A stretch of DNA of 64,000 nucleotides from Hevea brasiliensis. Taxonomy: Eukaryota > Streptophyta > Magnoliopsida > Malpighiales > Euphorbiaceae. The notes beneath the pieces were generated by a model that made no database searches, was not told where the DNA came from, and saw only the letters and a list, made by a program, of their open reading frames with translations. The stretch covers positions 56,462,735 to 56,526,734 of the forward strand of contig NC_079503.1 of the NCBI RefSeq assembly GCF_030052815.1. The letters are read 5' to 3'. Positions 22,018 to 33,240 of this stretch are shown here, piece by piece. Position 1 is the stretch's first letter. Each line of letters begins with the position of its first letter. The translations under genes and the position numbers were made by a program.

Positions 22018-22985
22018 TCAGTGTTCCAAACCTGGATTGGATTTATACCTGCTAGTCAAACTAACAACATATGCGATATCCGACCTAATACACAACATAG
22101 CATACATCAAACTTCCAATAGCCGAAGCATACGGAATCTTGGCCATTTTATCTCTTTCTTCAGGTGTCTTTGGAGACATCTCTTTAGAAAGGAGGATACT
22201 ATGTCTCATTGGTAAAAATCCTCTCTTGGAATCAAGTATGTTAAACCTCTTTAACACCTTTTCCAAGTATAGACTTTGGGATAAACCAATTATTCTTTTT
22301 GCTTTATCTCTATAGATGCGAATCCCAAGAGTATAGGTTGTGTTCCTTAAGTCTTTCATGGAGAATGTATTTGACAACCATACCTTTATAGTTGTCAACA
22401 TAGTTGTGTCATTATCCATCAACAAAATGTCATCCACATATAAGATAAGGAAAGTGATAGCACTGTCACTAACATTCTTATATACACATGGCTCATCCTC
22501 ATTTTTGATAAAACCAAATGACTTAATGACTTCATCAAAATGGATGTTCCAACTCCTCGAAGGTTGTTTTAACCCATAAATGGATCGCTTTAGCTTGCGC
22601 ACTTTGGAACCATCTTGGGATTCAAAACCCCTAGGATGTTCCATGAAAATGTTTTCTTCAATGTATCCATTGAAAAAAGCTGTTTTGACATCCATCTGCC
22701 AAATCTCATAATCATAGTATGCAGCTATTGCTAATAGAATTCTAATTGATTTAGGCATGGCAACAGGAGAGAAAGTCTCCTCACAGTCGATTCATTGCCT
22801 TTGGCAAAACCCTTTCGCTACTAGCCTTGCTTTATATGTCTCTACCTTTCCATCAGAACCAATTTTCTTCTTGAAAACCCATTTGTTCCCTATAAGTATA
22901 ATACCTTCAGGTGGGTCAACAAGATCCCAAACTTTGATTCTTATACATGGAATCAATCTTAGATTTTATAGCATCAATACATTTT
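22018..22985 (-). pseudogene. Copia reverse transcriptase, nearly full but interrupted (element C)
   Basis: This enzyme copies element RNA into DNA. The open part (22018-22758) carries IWQMDVKTAFFNGYIEENIF, SIYGLKQPSRSWNIHFDE and LYVDDILL with the YVDD catalytic pair, then SKIPYASAIG-type sequence (AKIPYASAIGSLMYA here). The first ~75 residues (22760-22985) are recognisable as WVFKKKIGSDGK...ETFSPVAM but hold stops, including one in the stretch before ETFSPVA. The YVDD motif survives, yet the reading frame is not continuous with integrase or RNase H. Confidence 0.92.
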
Positions 22986-23074
22986 GAAGAGTTTATATCT
23001 GATATAGCTTCTTCATGGGTAAATGGATCATCTCCATGATCTACTTCTTCATGAGTAGACAACTTTTGTTCTTC

Positions 23075-23317
23075 TTAATGAAGAAAACTATATCTCACTG
23101 GTGGGTGAGATACCCTAGTTGATCTATGAGGAACAACTGTAGATGTTTCATTAATAGGTGTAGGTTGACTAGATGGATCTATATCCATCTGATCTGTTGG
23201 TTGATCAGAATTCTCCAATTCTAACACTATTTTCCTTCTTTTGCCTTCTTCTTGAACAAGCTGTTGTTCAAGAAATATGGCATCTCTACTTACCATAACC
23301 TTTTGTGAAGTAGGCAA
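23075..23317 (-). pseudogene. Copia pol linker between integrase and RT (element C)
   Basis: An open 80-residue stretch contains SRDAIFLEQQ, then an acidic and Pro/Ser-rich segment, then STRVSHPPVRYSFLH. This linker is typical of Tork-like copia pol and has no catalytic role of its own. It ends at a stop, and about 100 bp of degraded sequence separates it from the integrase. Confidence 0.8.
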
Positions 23318-23424
23318 ATAAAATAATATCCAAAACTATCTTTTGGATATCCAACAAATCGACCCTTTTCTGATCTGGTTTCTAATTTATCAGTGTTCAG
23401 CTTTTTAATATAAGCTGGACAACC

Positions 23425-24110
23425 CTAAATCTTAACATGCTTAAGACTTGGTTTTCTTCCATGCCATATGTCATAAGGTGTGGAAGATACTAATTTTGCT
23501 TGAATCCTATTCAGAATATACAAAGCTGATTCTAATGCAAATCCCCAAAAGGAGATTGGCATATCAGTATAGCTCATCATACTATGTACCATATCCAATA
23601 AGGTATGATTTCTCCTTTCAGATACACCATTCAACTGTGGTATTCCTGGAGGAGTTAGCTAAGAAACAATGCTGTGCTCTCTCAAGTATTCATCAAATTT
23701 AGTACTTAAGTATTCACCTCCACGATCTGATCGAAGAGCTTTAATACTTTTTCCTGTTTGATTTTCTACTTTAGATTTAAATTCTTTGAACTTTTCAAAG
23801 GATTCATGTTTGTATTTAATCAAATACAAATACCCAAACCTTGATTTATCATTAGTAAAGGTAATAAAATAATGAAAACTGCCTCTAGCCATTTCTTTAA
23901 ATGGACCATATACATCACTATGTATTAGGTCCAAAATATTTTCAGCTCTTAGCCCTTATCCAACAAAGGGTGATCTAGTCATTTTGCCCTGAAGGCAGGA
24001 TTCACAGGTTGGAGTAGGAACCCAATGAGGATAGAATCCCCATTTTCTCCAGTTTTGCAATCCTATCTTCTGCAACATGACCTAATCTTAAGTGCCAAAT
24101 ATATTTTAAA
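23425..24110 (-). pseudogene. Copia integrase with pre-integrase zinc region (element C)
   Basis: On the minus strand the order is IWHLRLGHVAEDRIAKL (GAG-pre-integrase zone, ~24010-24100), then the catalytic core. The core shows LIHSDVYGPF (first Asp) and ALRSDRGGEYLSTKFDEYL (second Asp) at 23659-23934, then GVSERRNHT (Glu) at 23425-23634. All three DDE residues are visible. Stops lie after GSYSNL near 24015 and between 23634 and 23659. The pre-integrase His/Cys region follows the gag knuckle almost directly, so the protease that normally separates them is gone. Confidence 0.9.
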
Positions 24111-25000
24111 CTTGAGTTGATTTTTATCATGGTATTGCGTTCTTTTAGATTGCTATACTTTGGATAGTTCCCTTTCCAGTGCTTATCCTGCTTGTAGTGG
24201 AAACACTTTCCTTTGCCTTCATCAGCTTTAGTCTTCCCTTTCTATTTAGCTATTTTCTTAGAAGGACCAGGAATCTGAGGTTTCTTTTTCTTATTGCCCT
24301 TCTTCTTGTTGGACTTTCTAGCAGAAGAAAATGCAATCAAAGCTACCTCTTTCCTTTATCGCCTAGCATATTCTTTTGGGCAATAACTAGCATGTTAAGT
24401 AAACTAGCCAAGGTGCATTCCTGCTTAGTCATATGGAAATTTGTCATAAAATTCCCAAATGACTCAGGAAGGGACTAAAGGATCAAATCTGTTTGCAGTT
24501 AAAAATCCATGTTAAAGTCAAGATGTTCCAGCTACTCAATCAGTCGAATCATCTTGTGGACATGATCCCCAATATTCTGTCCCTCAGACATTCTCATATA
24601 GAACAGCTGTCTAGATATCTCATACCTAGCATTCCTGCTGTGCTCACCATACAACTCTTATAGGTGAAGGAGGATTTCACTTACACTCTGCATGTTCTCA
24701 TGCTGCTTCTATAACTCATTACTCATAGAAGCAAGCATGTAACACTTGACTCTCATATCATGCTCCTTCCACTTGTCCAAAGTTTCATGTTCCTCTTGAG
24801 TGGCCTCTGGAGGTAAGGGACCAGGAAAATTTAAGTCTAGAACATATCCTATATGTTCAAGGTTCAGGATAAGTTTCAAATTTCTTAGCCAATCAGATAG
24901 ATTAGGTCCTATCAACCTATTGCCATCAAGTATGCTTGCAAGGATATTAGATGGTGGTGGTTGTGGTGTGCTTATTATTATTAGAAAATTAACTGCAGAA
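24111..25000 (-). pseudogene. Copia gag with damaged zinc knuckle (element C)
   Basis: The structural Gag protein. The minus-strand translation shows NRLIGPNLSDWLRNLKLIL near the start (about 24930), then GPLPPEA, KCYMLASMSNEL, and in later frames LQELYGEHSRNARYE and FHMTKQECTLASLLNMLV, all typical of copia gag. A Lys-rich stretch leads to CFHYKQDKHWKGNYP at ~24160-24205, where two of the three Cys of the CX2CX4HX4C knuckle are Tyr, each explained by one G-to-A change. Stops and frame changes occur throughout. Confidence 0.85.
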
Positions 25001-26520
25001 AATAACCAGATTAATTAGTAAATATATCATGTAATTACCAAAATGATTATGGTCTTTTAATCAAATTAGTCCTCCCACTAACTTAGTGAATCCCACACTT
25101 CCAAAGTAGAAAACGAAAATCCTAGTTGGATGGATTTCTAGTGGGTGATTGAATTCTTATAATCCTATTGATCGTCCTCAGTTACATCCATTATTGGAAT
25201 TACAATAAACTATAAGTGAGCAAATCCTTACCCATCACATCTCATGTGAGGTTCAATCCTTTATCAATCCCCTAATACTCAAAATCTCAGGTACATCCAT
25301 TATTGACTTATCTTGCATTAGTTAAGTTGATCCCATTGAGCCAGTAAATATGCAAATAATTTTAATGTCCTCAGGTACATCCAATATTGGCCACCAAACC
25401 ATTTATATATTTACCACATCTCATGCTTAACAATTATTCTTAAGAAAATCTCTTAAATTAATTGCTTCATATGCAAGTATTTAAAATTTCTTAAAATAAT
25501 TGCCTCAATAGAGGGCCCATGTTATAATTACTTTAATTATACAATTTCCAAATTAATCATTTGTTTGGAAGATTTTGTGGTCGTCCTAATTACTATTAAG
25601 TCTCACTTTGCACATTATCCATTTAGCATGCATATATCATATACTTGCATACATTCCTATACATCTCATGCATTCATGGATAATAAATATGGTATGATGA
25701 TGGACTTTCTAAGGGATTCAATTTTGAGCCACCAAGAATTGAATCAAGACATTTCTAGGTGCATTTCATTCATTCATATTATAAGAGTTGCTGAAGGAGT
25801 ACATAATCAACACTTGATCTTGAATTACTCCCATTGGTCCCACCAATGCTCTTGACCTCATTGATCTTCTTGCAATCCAATTATATAGTAATCCTTGGCA
25901 TACCAAGGCAAATTTACAAGAACTAAATAAATGAAATTACAACCCAAAAATATTACAACCTTTATAATACATGCCCAAAATAAATTAAAATAAATTAATT
26001 AATTTACAACCCAAAGAAATATAAAAGAAATAAATCTAATCACATTGGTCTTTTATAGTCCATGATCATCCATCATGCATATCACTATTTAACAATTAAA
26101 TAAAATATACATACTTAAATTAAATTGAATATCTCATATTCAACTTAAAAATCCAGATTTGAATATGATTCAAACAAATTTAAAAATTCAGATTTGAATC
26201 ACATTCAAACAAATTTAAAATTCAGATTTGAATAACATTAAAAAAAATTTAAAAATTCAAATTTAAATCAAATTTTAATTGTGTGATTAAAACTCCTAAT
26301 TAAACACTTTAATTAGTCATGGGCCTCATTATAGGCCTTGGAACCAAGCCCACAAACAAACCCAAACAGCCATGCGCATGGTTGAAAGGATCAAACCATG
26401 CGCACCATGGTGTTCTTCCTCAAGCCACCACCTTTGTTGGTCCAACCAATAATGAAACAATCATCTCATGATCAAATCACACAATTAAATCATATAATCA
26501 GCAATCTAAATTGCAAATAT
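25001..26520 (-). other. 5' leader of copia C
   Basis: About 1.5 kb of untranslated, AT-rich sequence lies between the primer site and gag on the minus strand. It includes a minor repeat around CTCAGGTACATCCATTATTG (25178, 25288 and 25370 areas) and another around TTCAGATTTGAAT (26150-26270). No protein similarity was seen. Confidence 0.6.
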
Positions 26521-26538
26521 AGTGGCTCTGATACTAAT
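26521..26538 (-). other. Primer-binding site of copia C
   Basis: The plus strand reads GGCTCTGATACTAAT up to the LTR start TGAAGGAG. On the minus strand this gives TTAGTATCAGAGCC, a near match to the initiator-Met tRNA complement, next to the 5' LTR end. Confidence 0.85.
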
Positions 26539-28631
26539 TGAAGGAGCAGAAGCATGAAAAATATAAGTTTATATCATTAAATTCAAAAAATTTTCTTCTA
26601 GGGTCACATACATCATGCAAGATTCATTTTTATCTATTTGATTTCAATAATAAACATCATATTAAAACTCTTTTAATATATTTTTGGATCTATATTTGCC
26701 ATTTAAGATTTTAGAATTAACAGATTAATTCATTAGAACCCTAGATTAGATCAAGAACAAGTGCGCTAACATTTTGATGGACTGCAGTTGTGTTTGGCAC
26801 CTTTGGGATGCACCTAGGAGACTAGATGTTGTCCCTCTAGATCACCAATGGCAGCCCCTTGAACAGCTTCTCAAGCCTTTCTAATTAATTAGAAAATCAG
26901 GTTTTGCCTTTTGAGAGATTAAATATGTATACTGGACACTAGAAACGATTTCTTGTATTTTTAATTCAAGAGAATGTTAGCCATTCTCTTTGAATTGGTG
27001 AGAGATGAAGATGAAGAGAGGAAGGAGTCTCAAAGGTTGCGGTACAAATGAAAGCAATAGCAAATGGCATTTTTCTTTTTCATCCTTTCCCTTATATAGC
27101 TTAGTCACCACTTAAAACCCTTGCCACATATCACATTCTGATTGGCTCTTGGTTTAATTAACCCAATCACATTGTGCCAAGTGTCAAACCTAGATTTAAT
27201 CTTGGCTTTAATCATCTTACATGATTAAAACATAATTGGCAAGTTTATGTGTAGTGCCATGTGTCAGCATCTCATGGTGCCACATGTCACCCTGAGAAAT
27301 GACCAAAATACCCTTGTGTCTTAATTTTAAATTCTCAACCCAAAATAATTATTGCTCTTCTTCTAATCAATTTATATCAAATATAAATTAATTAATTATT
27401 CTCTATTAATTAATTTCTCATAATTAAATTTATATTTAAACACTTTAAATATAAATTTAACTTATACTATACATCTAATAACCTAGATTTGGTTTCAAGC
27501 CATGCTAGGAACTTTGTAATCTAATTACAAACCAAACCTATTTAATTAATCAATTAAACTCTTTAATTAATTAATTAAATCATATTTAACTTGGTGATTA
27601 CTTGTGTATGTGTGTGACTCACTAGGTTCATTACTAATTGGCAATGATATATAATATTAACTCTTAATATCATCAGAACTCTTTTTTACCATAAATGATT
27701 TCTCTAAATCATTTTATGCACCTCATAGACCATAGTTAACACCTAGCATAGCATGCCATAGGCACCTAATTAGTAATAAGGAATACCTTAAATGAACCTA
27801 TAATCATATGTTACCATGCACTAGAATCTCTTTGTTACAAAATCCCAATTCGAGCTGGAGTCATGATTTATGTCAAACCCCATTTTCTATGAATATTATG
27901 TTCTCTTTTAATTCCAGTTCTTGATTAAAAAGATTTTCTCATCAGAAACTCTTTTCTGATTAAATCTATCTGTCCTGGCCAGGAACTTGAAATATCAAGA
28001 ACAATTAAATGAACATAGGATTTTATCCCTATTTAGTTAGGATAACAGATTCCATCTTGATTAAAACCTATCTCCATATATAACTAGTAGGATCCAACAC
28101 ATGCCCATATCCCATACACAAAACAAGTATGAAAGCAGTATCAAACTCAAATCACCTATATACAAGATAACTGTGCTATCTCAAGTCTAAAGATTATATG
28201 CACTGATATGATTTATGACAATGCATTGATAAGAGTAAACTCCATGTGCTTGTCATAAATGTTACTGGTTCGACCTACTTATCATGCATAAGTGCCTATC
28301 ATATTTGTTATGTGGCATGAGACTCACTATTCTATCTTATTTATATCTCATATAAATACATTGGGAACAAACATGAATACAATCTTTCTGGATAAGTCAT
28401 CTCCTGTGTGAAGTATCCTCGATTGTGAATCTATTTATGATACTTTGTGCTAGAAATACTGTCACTCATATTCTTAACAACTTAAGAATAGAATTTCTAA
28501 CAAAATATCAATGGACCTTTTCTATTACACATAAATATATTATGTAAACGGAAAAGTGAAAATGCCTTTTAATTAATAAAACATGCATAAGATACATACT
28601 AAATAATATGCTCTATGGCATACTACTAACA
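26539..28631 (-). repeat. Right LTR (5' LTR) of copia C
   Basis: Plus-strand limits are TGAAGGAGCAG and ACTACTAACA, 2,093 bp, direct to 19420-21528. Its right flank AGACG returns to LTR A (CGCAGTACTACCC). Confidence 0.93.
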
Positions 28632-29639
28632 AGACGCAGTACTACCCATGACTTTTGAGCCTACTTCATGAGTGATCATTGATAGACAATGTATGTTTGA
28701 TATGGTTATTCTTTTAGCTTTATATTTGCCTGCTGGCTTTATGCCTAACATGTTTTACTAGCTTTTATGCTTGCTCGCTGGCTTTATGCCTGACAGATGT
28801 ATGCCTGATAAGCATATGGGGTGTTTAACTAATGTACTCTCGTGCATCCACTCTTAATAGTCTTTTATCATTTACTTGGGCATTGTAATGAATTAAGAGG
28901 ATTAGATGTTAAACAAATGAATGGAAAAGATCCCAATGAACTAAATTACTTCAAAAGATCAACAAAAATGTGCACTGACTCATAATTAATGAAAATGCAA
29001 TACACACATGAAACATGTACTTTCATTTATTTAGTTTATTTTCAATTTATTTTTGCACTACTAAGTAATATGGTTAGCGTGAAGGATTTTCCCTCACATA
29101 GGTACTGGAGATGAAGTCCAGTAGAGGCATTAGACAGAGAGTGGAGATCTGATTTGCAGAAGTGTTGTGTCAACTCATCACTACGTTTTGGTAGGGCACA
29201 TGAGTTACGAAAATTTTGTCATTGTATATTGTACTTAGTTATTAAGTTTATAATGTAAATTCTGAATTTGTATAATAATTTTGTACATTATGTAAGTTAG
29301 TAAATTTTATAAATTTCATGTATGAAATGAGTTTGTAAATTTGATATGGAATAAGATGGAAATGTTATGAATGAAGACGATAAATGGTTTGAAATTTTTG
29401 AAAATTGATGATGGAAATTGAGATTGATATGGATTTGTTTAAACAGGTAATTGATTTTAACATGTCAAATGTAAATAAAACAGGGAAAACTCTAGCAGTT
29501 TCTCTATTTAAATATTATGATTTAATTAATAATGGAATTAAATTTTTTAATGAATAAAGCAAGATAAGATAAGGTGCTCCGGCATAGAATGTGGTGTTCC
29601 TTGCTCGGCTACACTATAGTTCGGGTAAGAGGTGTTACA

Positions 29640-29760
29640 ATTTTTGTATGAAATGATATTTTATTTTAATAAAAATAAATTTGTTTTATTATTATGTGTA
29701 TCTTTTTGTATAAAATGATATTTTGCTGAATAATAATAATTTTTTTTATTATTTTGTGCA
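29640..29760 (+). repeat. 63-bp tandem repeat, right part
   Basis: The array broken at 13638 resumes with GTATGAAATGATATTTTATT. It repeats after ~63 bp as ATAAAATGATATTTTGC and then decays. The first five bases are the ATTTT target duplication of LTR A. Confidence 0.75.
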
Positions 29761-29809
29761 TTTTAAAAATATTTTTTAGAATTTATTTTTATATATGTAT
29801 TTGTTACAG

Positions 29810-30161
29810 ATGATGGTACGAACTCCTACAAGGATTTTGACTGTCCAATAGAGGGACAAGGTAAATGGAATGATCAATGTCTTAGCTAGTCATCAATTGA
29901 ACCCTATTAATTACGATGATAAAATAATTCATTTGGTGAATCATATTATTAAAATTAATGGGTTAATTCAGAGTATTATATGGGAAGGTGATCTTTTACT
30001 AGAACATGAGAAATACACGACTTTCAGTGGAACCCTAATTACTCCAAATCAGAAGGGAATTCTTGATGTATTGTGGTGCAAACTAAATGAGGGTAATAAT
30101 GGTCGCTATAAAATCCTTGTGCAGGAATTTATTAAAGAGTATGCTAATTGGGTAGCTGTGA
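29810..30161 (+). pseudogene. Unrecognised host exon-like reading frame, left part
   Basis: I do not recognise this protein. After a T-rich stretch ending TTGTTACAG (a good plant 3' splice acceptor) the frame opens at 29810 with ATGATG. It hits TAG at 29849-29851, and from there is open, with an ATG at 29870, up to LTR D. It reads as a soluble, mixed-charge protein (MINVLASHQLNPINYDD near the start, YKILVQEFIKEYANWVAV at the end). The present 98-codon frame stops only because LTR D supplies ATG TAA. Without D, codon 98 becomes AAG and the frame runs on into 57257-57360. This continuity argues for real former coding sequence. The TAG at codon 14 suggests it was already decaying, or that the exon starts downstream. 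Confidence 0.5.
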
Positions 30162-31746
30162 TGTAATGCCCTCACTTTAGATAGTCTGTATATTCTACTA
30201 TTCCGATGACTAACGTCTATTCGAACAACCAGGATGTCTGGAACTACACTCGAACTAGAGTGAGGAGGTATAAATTGACTGAATAAATACCAAGAAAAAA
30301 AATGAAGAAAAAACAAAAGAAATGAATTGTAAATGAGTAAAACGAGCTGAAGTAATGGTGATGGGTGAGTATACTGGGAAGCCACTGTGAAGACAGTTGT
30401 CGATCCCAAACCTACAAAGAACCCTATAAAATAAATATTTTGGATTAAATTGAAGGTTTAATGAGGATTAAATGACATTAAAAATGCCAAAGAAAATTCA
30501 AGAAATTAGCCAATCAGTAAAAGGGAAATTATAACCCAGCAAGCATAACGAAGGGCATTTTGGTAATTTCAATCTCATAGTTGAATTTCGACCTAAATGT
30601 CAATTAAAATGAGAAAGATTAAAATGCATAAAATAAATTAAAATCATGAAAAATGCAATAGAAATGGAAAAAGAAAAGCAAAGAAAAAGAAATAAAAATT
30701 TTGATGTAAGCATGACGTCATGCTAACCTAAGCATGATGTTAATATTACATCATTAAAATTTTATGTAAATTTGCTATGGATATATATATATAAGCATAA
30801 GATGACAAATTGTAATTAAACAAAAGTCTTCTTCTTCTTCCTTATCACCCATGGCTGAACCACCATCCCAAAAGAGCTCCCACCATTTTTTATTTCCAAA
30901 GCTTGATTTCCTCCATTTTTCACCCCAAATCTCATACTTGCTTTCACTAAAAATTTATTCCACACCTTAAGGAAGATAGTGGTTGCTAAGGAAGTGAAGG
31001 AAATTGGAGTTTTAGCAAAGTGAAGAAGTGGTCCATAAGGTTAGTGCACTACCCTTACTTCCTTTCTTCTCTAAGTATGGTAAACATGCTAAATGATTTG
31101 AAAATTTGCATGAAATTAAAGAAATATGTGACACCCCTTACCCGACTATAGTGTAGCCGAGCAAGTTATGCTACTCAGTGTGCCGAGCACTCTATTTTAT
31201 CTTAATTCATTTTTATTCTTCCTTTTGAATATAACTTGTGAAATATAATTTATTTAAGCCATTTATCGAAATTATAATTTATTTGAGGTTCCGAGAATTT
31301 TATAGAAAATTCGGCAAAGTATCGGCTAAAAATGGAGAAAACAGTTCTTCAGAACTTGTGAAAAACACTTCCTATGATCATATTCAATCATCTCATCACT
31401 CTCAAACTTCAATATCAAAATCTCAACATTTTTCACCATTCATTTCTCAATTTCAATTTTCAATCATTCATCTCATTTGATAGTCATGTAACAATCACGG
31501 ATCAATATTCACTTTTCCATTTACAAACACAAATTTGCATTATTTACATGAAAATCAAAATACATTACATAATGAAAATCAAAATTTATTACAGAATGCC
31601 AAAATGACACCTAGTGTCCTACCAATGCACTGCAGAAGTTGAGGTGACACGGACACTATGCAGAACTGTGAACGGCCTTACCCAATCTGTGGTCTACTGG
31701 GCCCTCTGTCCAAATCTTCGCACTCACGCGTTGCAAAAGCGACGCG

Positions 31747-31763
31747 CTAAGCATAAAGCTTAG
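31747..31763 (-). other. Shared LTR hairpin, copy in array E
   Basis: The plus strand reads CTAAGC, loop ATAAA, GCTTAG, then TGGTGCC. It lies 620 bp from the LTR's 3' end. Identical copies occur in the other five LTRs (for example 35709-35725). Confidence 0.85.
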
Positions 31764-32168
31764 TGGTGCCAATAATACTAGAAAATACAATATGCAAATA
31801 AAAATAATAATTTCCTTGCTATTGTGTTCATAAGAAATGAATAATTACTAACTTATTGTGTAGTCGAGGCTAATCATGTTTCATGATATTAACTTCTTCA
31901 TGCATTTCGTTAATTATTTTCTTCATGATATTGAGCTTCTTTGTATTTTTGTAATCATTCCTGATACTTAATTTTCGTATTTTCTTTAATAATCAGTTCA
32001 ATCACAGTTATACTTTTCCATGCCCAAGTAACCTATACTGGACGACTGGACTGGATAACGGGTCTTTGGCACTGGACACCGCGGTGCCTCGGGCCGTCAT
32101 ACCATGGGACGCAGAACGTCAACCACGTATGCAGTCAGTATGGCTAAAAAGCCATGATATCACATAAT

Positions 32169-32242
32169 CGGGCATAAAAGCCATGAATACGGGCATAAAG
32201 CCATGAATACGGGCATAAAGCCGTGAATACAGGCATAAAGCC
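32169..32242 (-). repeat. Four 20-bp direct repeats in the array E LTR
   Basis: GGGCATAAAGCCATGAATAC-type units repeat four times with small changes. Each has GGC and GCC flanking ATAAA. Equivalent blocks occur in every array LTR. GGCTTTATGCC-type motifs recur in LTRs A, B and D, so the motif predates the families. Confidence 0.8.
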
Positions 32243-32837
32243 TTTCGCAGTACTGCTAAAACAATACCCTATTGGCATGCCAACCTATCCAAACCAATCA
32301 CATTAGGCCTACTAGGGCATTTTGCACTTTTAAGTTTCACAATTTTTTGAATTTCAAGTTTTTATGTCACTATTCATTTCATTAGTCAACTAAAATGTTG
32401 ACTTTTGCATAAACAATAGGTACATTGGTTTTAGTACTCCCAACATACCACATTTTGTATTCAAAACTTGTTGGTTTTGGTCACTTTCTCAAAGTTTAGG
32501 TCATTTTGGCAAAATTGCCAATTTTTGGTTTTGGTGTCACTATTCACCTCATTGGTCAACAAAAATGTTGACTTTTGGATAGAAAATAGGTGTATTGGTT
32601 TTAACACCCCAAACATACCACATTTTGTATTTAAAACTTGTTGGTATTGGTTGCCAATACCATTTCTAAGCTTAATGCTAATTGAACAAAATTTTTAGAT
32701 TTGGTGCTTCATCTTCTTGTTACATTTGTTATTTTTACAGTGGGAATTTGAGGAAATGGTAAACATGAAAGTTGTTTCTTATTTTGTCTAGTTTAATTTC
32801 ATTTTTTGAATCACTCCATTTGGAGTTTTGTAGCTCA

Positions 32838-33240
32838 AGTTATGGCCAAAATAAGTTTACTGTTCACGTGCACTGTTCATGCTGCACTTTTGGGTTTTGG
32901 CAGATTTTGGTCCAAATTTGGTCAGTAATTTGATCAAGTTAAGTTCATAATTTGGCCTAACTTTCTTCATATGAAATGTTCTACTATGCCTTAGGTTTTC
33001 ATCGGTTCAAGAATCGCCTAAATCCGAGTTTTCTAGAGAGAGTTATAGCCATCCAAACATTACTGCTCAAATGAAAATTCTGGAAATCTCAGTACAGTAA
33101 ACTTCACTTTGCTCAATGATTTGATTAGGTTAATTGCATAATTTAGATTGGTGTCCTTCATGAAAGTTGTTTGTCTATATCTTATCTTATTGCTGTAAAA
33201 ATTTCAGGTCAATTGACCATATCTACAGTGAGTTATGGCC
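32838..33240 (-). repeat. ~200-bp modules in the array E LTR
   Basis: AGTTATGGCC or AGTTATAGCC occurs at 32838, 33041 and 33231 (203 and 190 bp apart). It is the complement of the CATAACT starts in LTRs B and D. The same spacing recurs in each array unit. Confidence 0.65.

Larger units (their letters stand above)
19420..28631 (-). mobile_element. Ty1/copia retrotransposon C, degenerate, inserted in LTR A
   Basis: Two direct LTRs (19420-21528 and 26539-28631, ~2.1 kb) bracket a 5-kb interior read on the minus strand. Flanks AGATG (19415-19419) and AGACG (28632-28636) are a 5-bp target duplication differing by one C/T transition. Interior order on the minus strand is primer site, gag, integrase, reverse transcriptase, RNase H, polypurine tract. 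Integrase before reverse transcriptase defines copia; the protein sequence suggests the Tork-like group. The LTRs show about nine differences in their first ~100 bases by eye, so the insertion is old. The protease domain is missing and stops interrupt every part. Confidence 0.93.
13639..29639 (+). mobile_element. Solo LTR A (gypsy-type), carrying nested insertions B and C
   Basis: It starts TGTAATATCCCG and ends AGGTGTTACA. The perfect 5-bp target duplication ATTTT lies at 13634-13638 and 29640-29644. Its own sequence is 13639-15051, 18804-19419 and 28637-29639, about 3,030 bp once B, C and their duplications are removed. No gag, pol, primer site or polypurine tract of its own is present, so it is a solo LTR left by LTR-LTR recombination. 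It carries an 11-bp perfect hairpin (14470-14496), CATAACT modules, GGCTTTATGCC motifs near 28737-28790, and a degraded copy of the shared hairpin at 29061-29077. Its end (CTCGGCTACACTATAG) resembles LTRs B, D and E. Confidence 0.9.

Noticed and set aside
22007..22987. Plus-strand frames opposite the copia reverse transcriptase
   Set aside because: They are antisense shadows of the minus-strand pol, which has clear motifs such as YVDD.
29870..30166. Independent 98-codon gene
   Set aside because: Its last codons and stop come from LTR D. The real frame continues at 57257, so it was annotated as a split relic.
32169..32242. Short direct repeats as a possible CRISPR array
   Set aside because: The 20-bp units are contiguous with no spacers, and the DNA is a plant retrotransposon LTR.
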